Origin: Aneurinibacillus sp. Ricciae_BoGa-3
GTDB taxonomy: Bacteria; Bacillota; Bacilli; Aneurinibacillales; Aneurinibacillaceae
Reading direction: 5' to 3'
Length of the DNA stretch: 64,000 nucleotides
Assembly (NCBI RefSeq): GCF_028421645.1
Contig: NZ_CP116887.1
Coordinates: 1,614,001-1,678,000 of the forward strand
The position numbers were made by a program, and so were the translations under genes. This document shows, piece after piece, positions 63,604-64,000 of the stretch. The notes under the pieces were generated by a model. The model searched no databases, was not told the origin of the DNA, and was given only the letters and a program-made list of their open reading frames with translations. Positions within the stretch are counted from its first letter, which is position 1. Each line of letters opens with the position of its first letter.

Positions 63604-63617
63604 TGAAAACGCTTACC
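63604..63617. promoter_or_regulatory. cre-like (CcpA) site between pdp and the next regulator
   Basis: TGAAAACGCTTACC matches the consensus TGWAARCGYTWNCW at all but the last base. It lies downstream of the pdp terminator and about 195 bp upstream of the Lrp-type gene start. Confidence 0.45.
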
Positions 63618-63725
63618 ATTAGATTAACAATAGATTTATCTATTTACAAATCTTTAACACTATTTTATATTAATAATGCTCAGTAAGAAATAAATTTTCG
63701 AAATACGTAGATTTATTTCAGAATA

Positions 63726-63734
63726 ATGCTATAA
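63726..63734 (+). promoter_or_regulatory. Extended -10 promoter candidate of the Lrp-type gene
   Basis: TGCTATAAT, i.e. a TGn extension plus a perfect TATAAT, lies 65 bp before the start codon. No good -35 box is present, as is common for extended -10 promoters. Confidence 0.5.
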
Positions 63735-63798
63735 TCGTATTTATTATTCAGGGTGAATGGTCATTCATAAAGTAGAGATAGAGGAGGGGGTGCTAGGT

Positions 63799-64000
63799 TT
63801 GAAGAAATTGGACATTTTGGATTTTCAGATTCTTCAAATGCTTCAGGAGGATGCCAGACGTGCTTATACGGATATGGGCAGCCAGCTAGGTGTAAGTGAA
63901 GGCACAATACGGGCGCGCATAAACAGGATGCTTGAAGATGAAGTATTCGAATTTATTATCCATACTGTTCCTCAAAAAGTAGGGCTGGATGTACAAGCCA
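63799..64000 (+). CDS. Lrp/AsnC-family regulator, N-terminal part (cut by window end)
   Basis: A TTG start at 63799 with GAGGAGGGGG 8 bp upstream. The product begins KKLDILDFQILQMLQEDARRAYTD-like, then SQLGVSEGTIRARINRMLED, the AsnC-type HTH in which the second helix reads EGTIRARINRM. The frame is open to the right edge, so the RAM ligand domain is outside the window. It probably responds to an amino acid or metabolite, and the target genes are unknown. A GTG at 63790 is in frame but overlaps the ribosome binding site. Confidence 0.75.
   Translation, partial: MKKLDILDFQILQMLQEDARRAYTDMGSQLGVSEGTIRARINRMLEDEVFEFIIHTVPQKVGLDVQA

Overview
The window looks like chromosome from a low-GC, endospore-forming Gram-positive of the order Bacillales. 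An Aneurinibacillus/Brevibacillus-like relative is my best guess, and this is inference. The support is spoIIM, two DUF4183 spore-surface-type genes plus a DUF4183 fusion, steA, yugP, ytpQ- and ytxG-type genes, the gene order nudix - endoQ-like - spoIIM - fur - DUF4227 - xerD - deoB - PNP - pdp, and strong AGGAGG ribosome binding sites. There are no rRNA or tRNA genes and no CRISPR array.

Layout. (1) 1-14.5 kb is an accessory, visibly more AT-rich island. It carries a three-gene DDE transposon module (3-2702), a Tn554-like module of two tyrosine recombinases plus a TnpC-like protein behind a small HTH gene (2840-7374), an amber-interrupted lipoprotein-like pseudogene, a complete IS1182-family element with 15-bp inverted repeats (8469-10162), a three-gene DUF4183 spore-surface-type operon (10269-12219) and an N-terminally truncated IS110-family transposase. 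(2) 14.7-25.8 kb holds small Bacillales housekeeping genes: YhfH, DUF948, a stalk/PrcB-like secreted protein, DUF1444, SurE, a MerR regulator, YugP, a CNNM/CBS membrane protein, a RacA-like coiled-coil protein and YdjO. Two long proteins I do not recognise are also here. (3) 25.9-29.1 kb has a rhodanese, steA and two membrane/sugar-transfer genes. (4) 29.2-48.4 kb is a catabolic block. A sigma-54 activator (BkdR) sits ahead of a -24/-12 promoter and the branched-chain keto-acid operon (bcd-lpdV-bkdAA-bkdAB-bkdB). After proC come methylmalonyl-CoA epimerase, a carboxyltransferase subunit, a YqjE-like peptidase, mutA, mutB and meaB. Together these take valine and isoleucine to acyl-CoAs and propionyl-CoA on to succinyl-CoA. 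(5) 48.5-52 kb has an ArsR-type regulator with a 38-bp palindrome next to a SulP transporter, then DUF3866. (6) 52.1-64 kb has nudF, EndoQ-like, spoIIM, fur, a class B PBP, DUF4227, xerD, deoB, two tandem PNPs and pdp, ending inside an Lrp/AsnC-type regulator.

Most interesting signals: a dispersed ~325-bp repeat (two full copies and one remnant) with terminal inverted repeats, a hairpin whose closing pair covaries, and both full copies ending 2 nt from a stop codon; two tandem PNPs in which both base-recognition residues have changed in the second; and a mutA leader in which a good Shine-Dalgarno is separated from the start codon by two hairpins.
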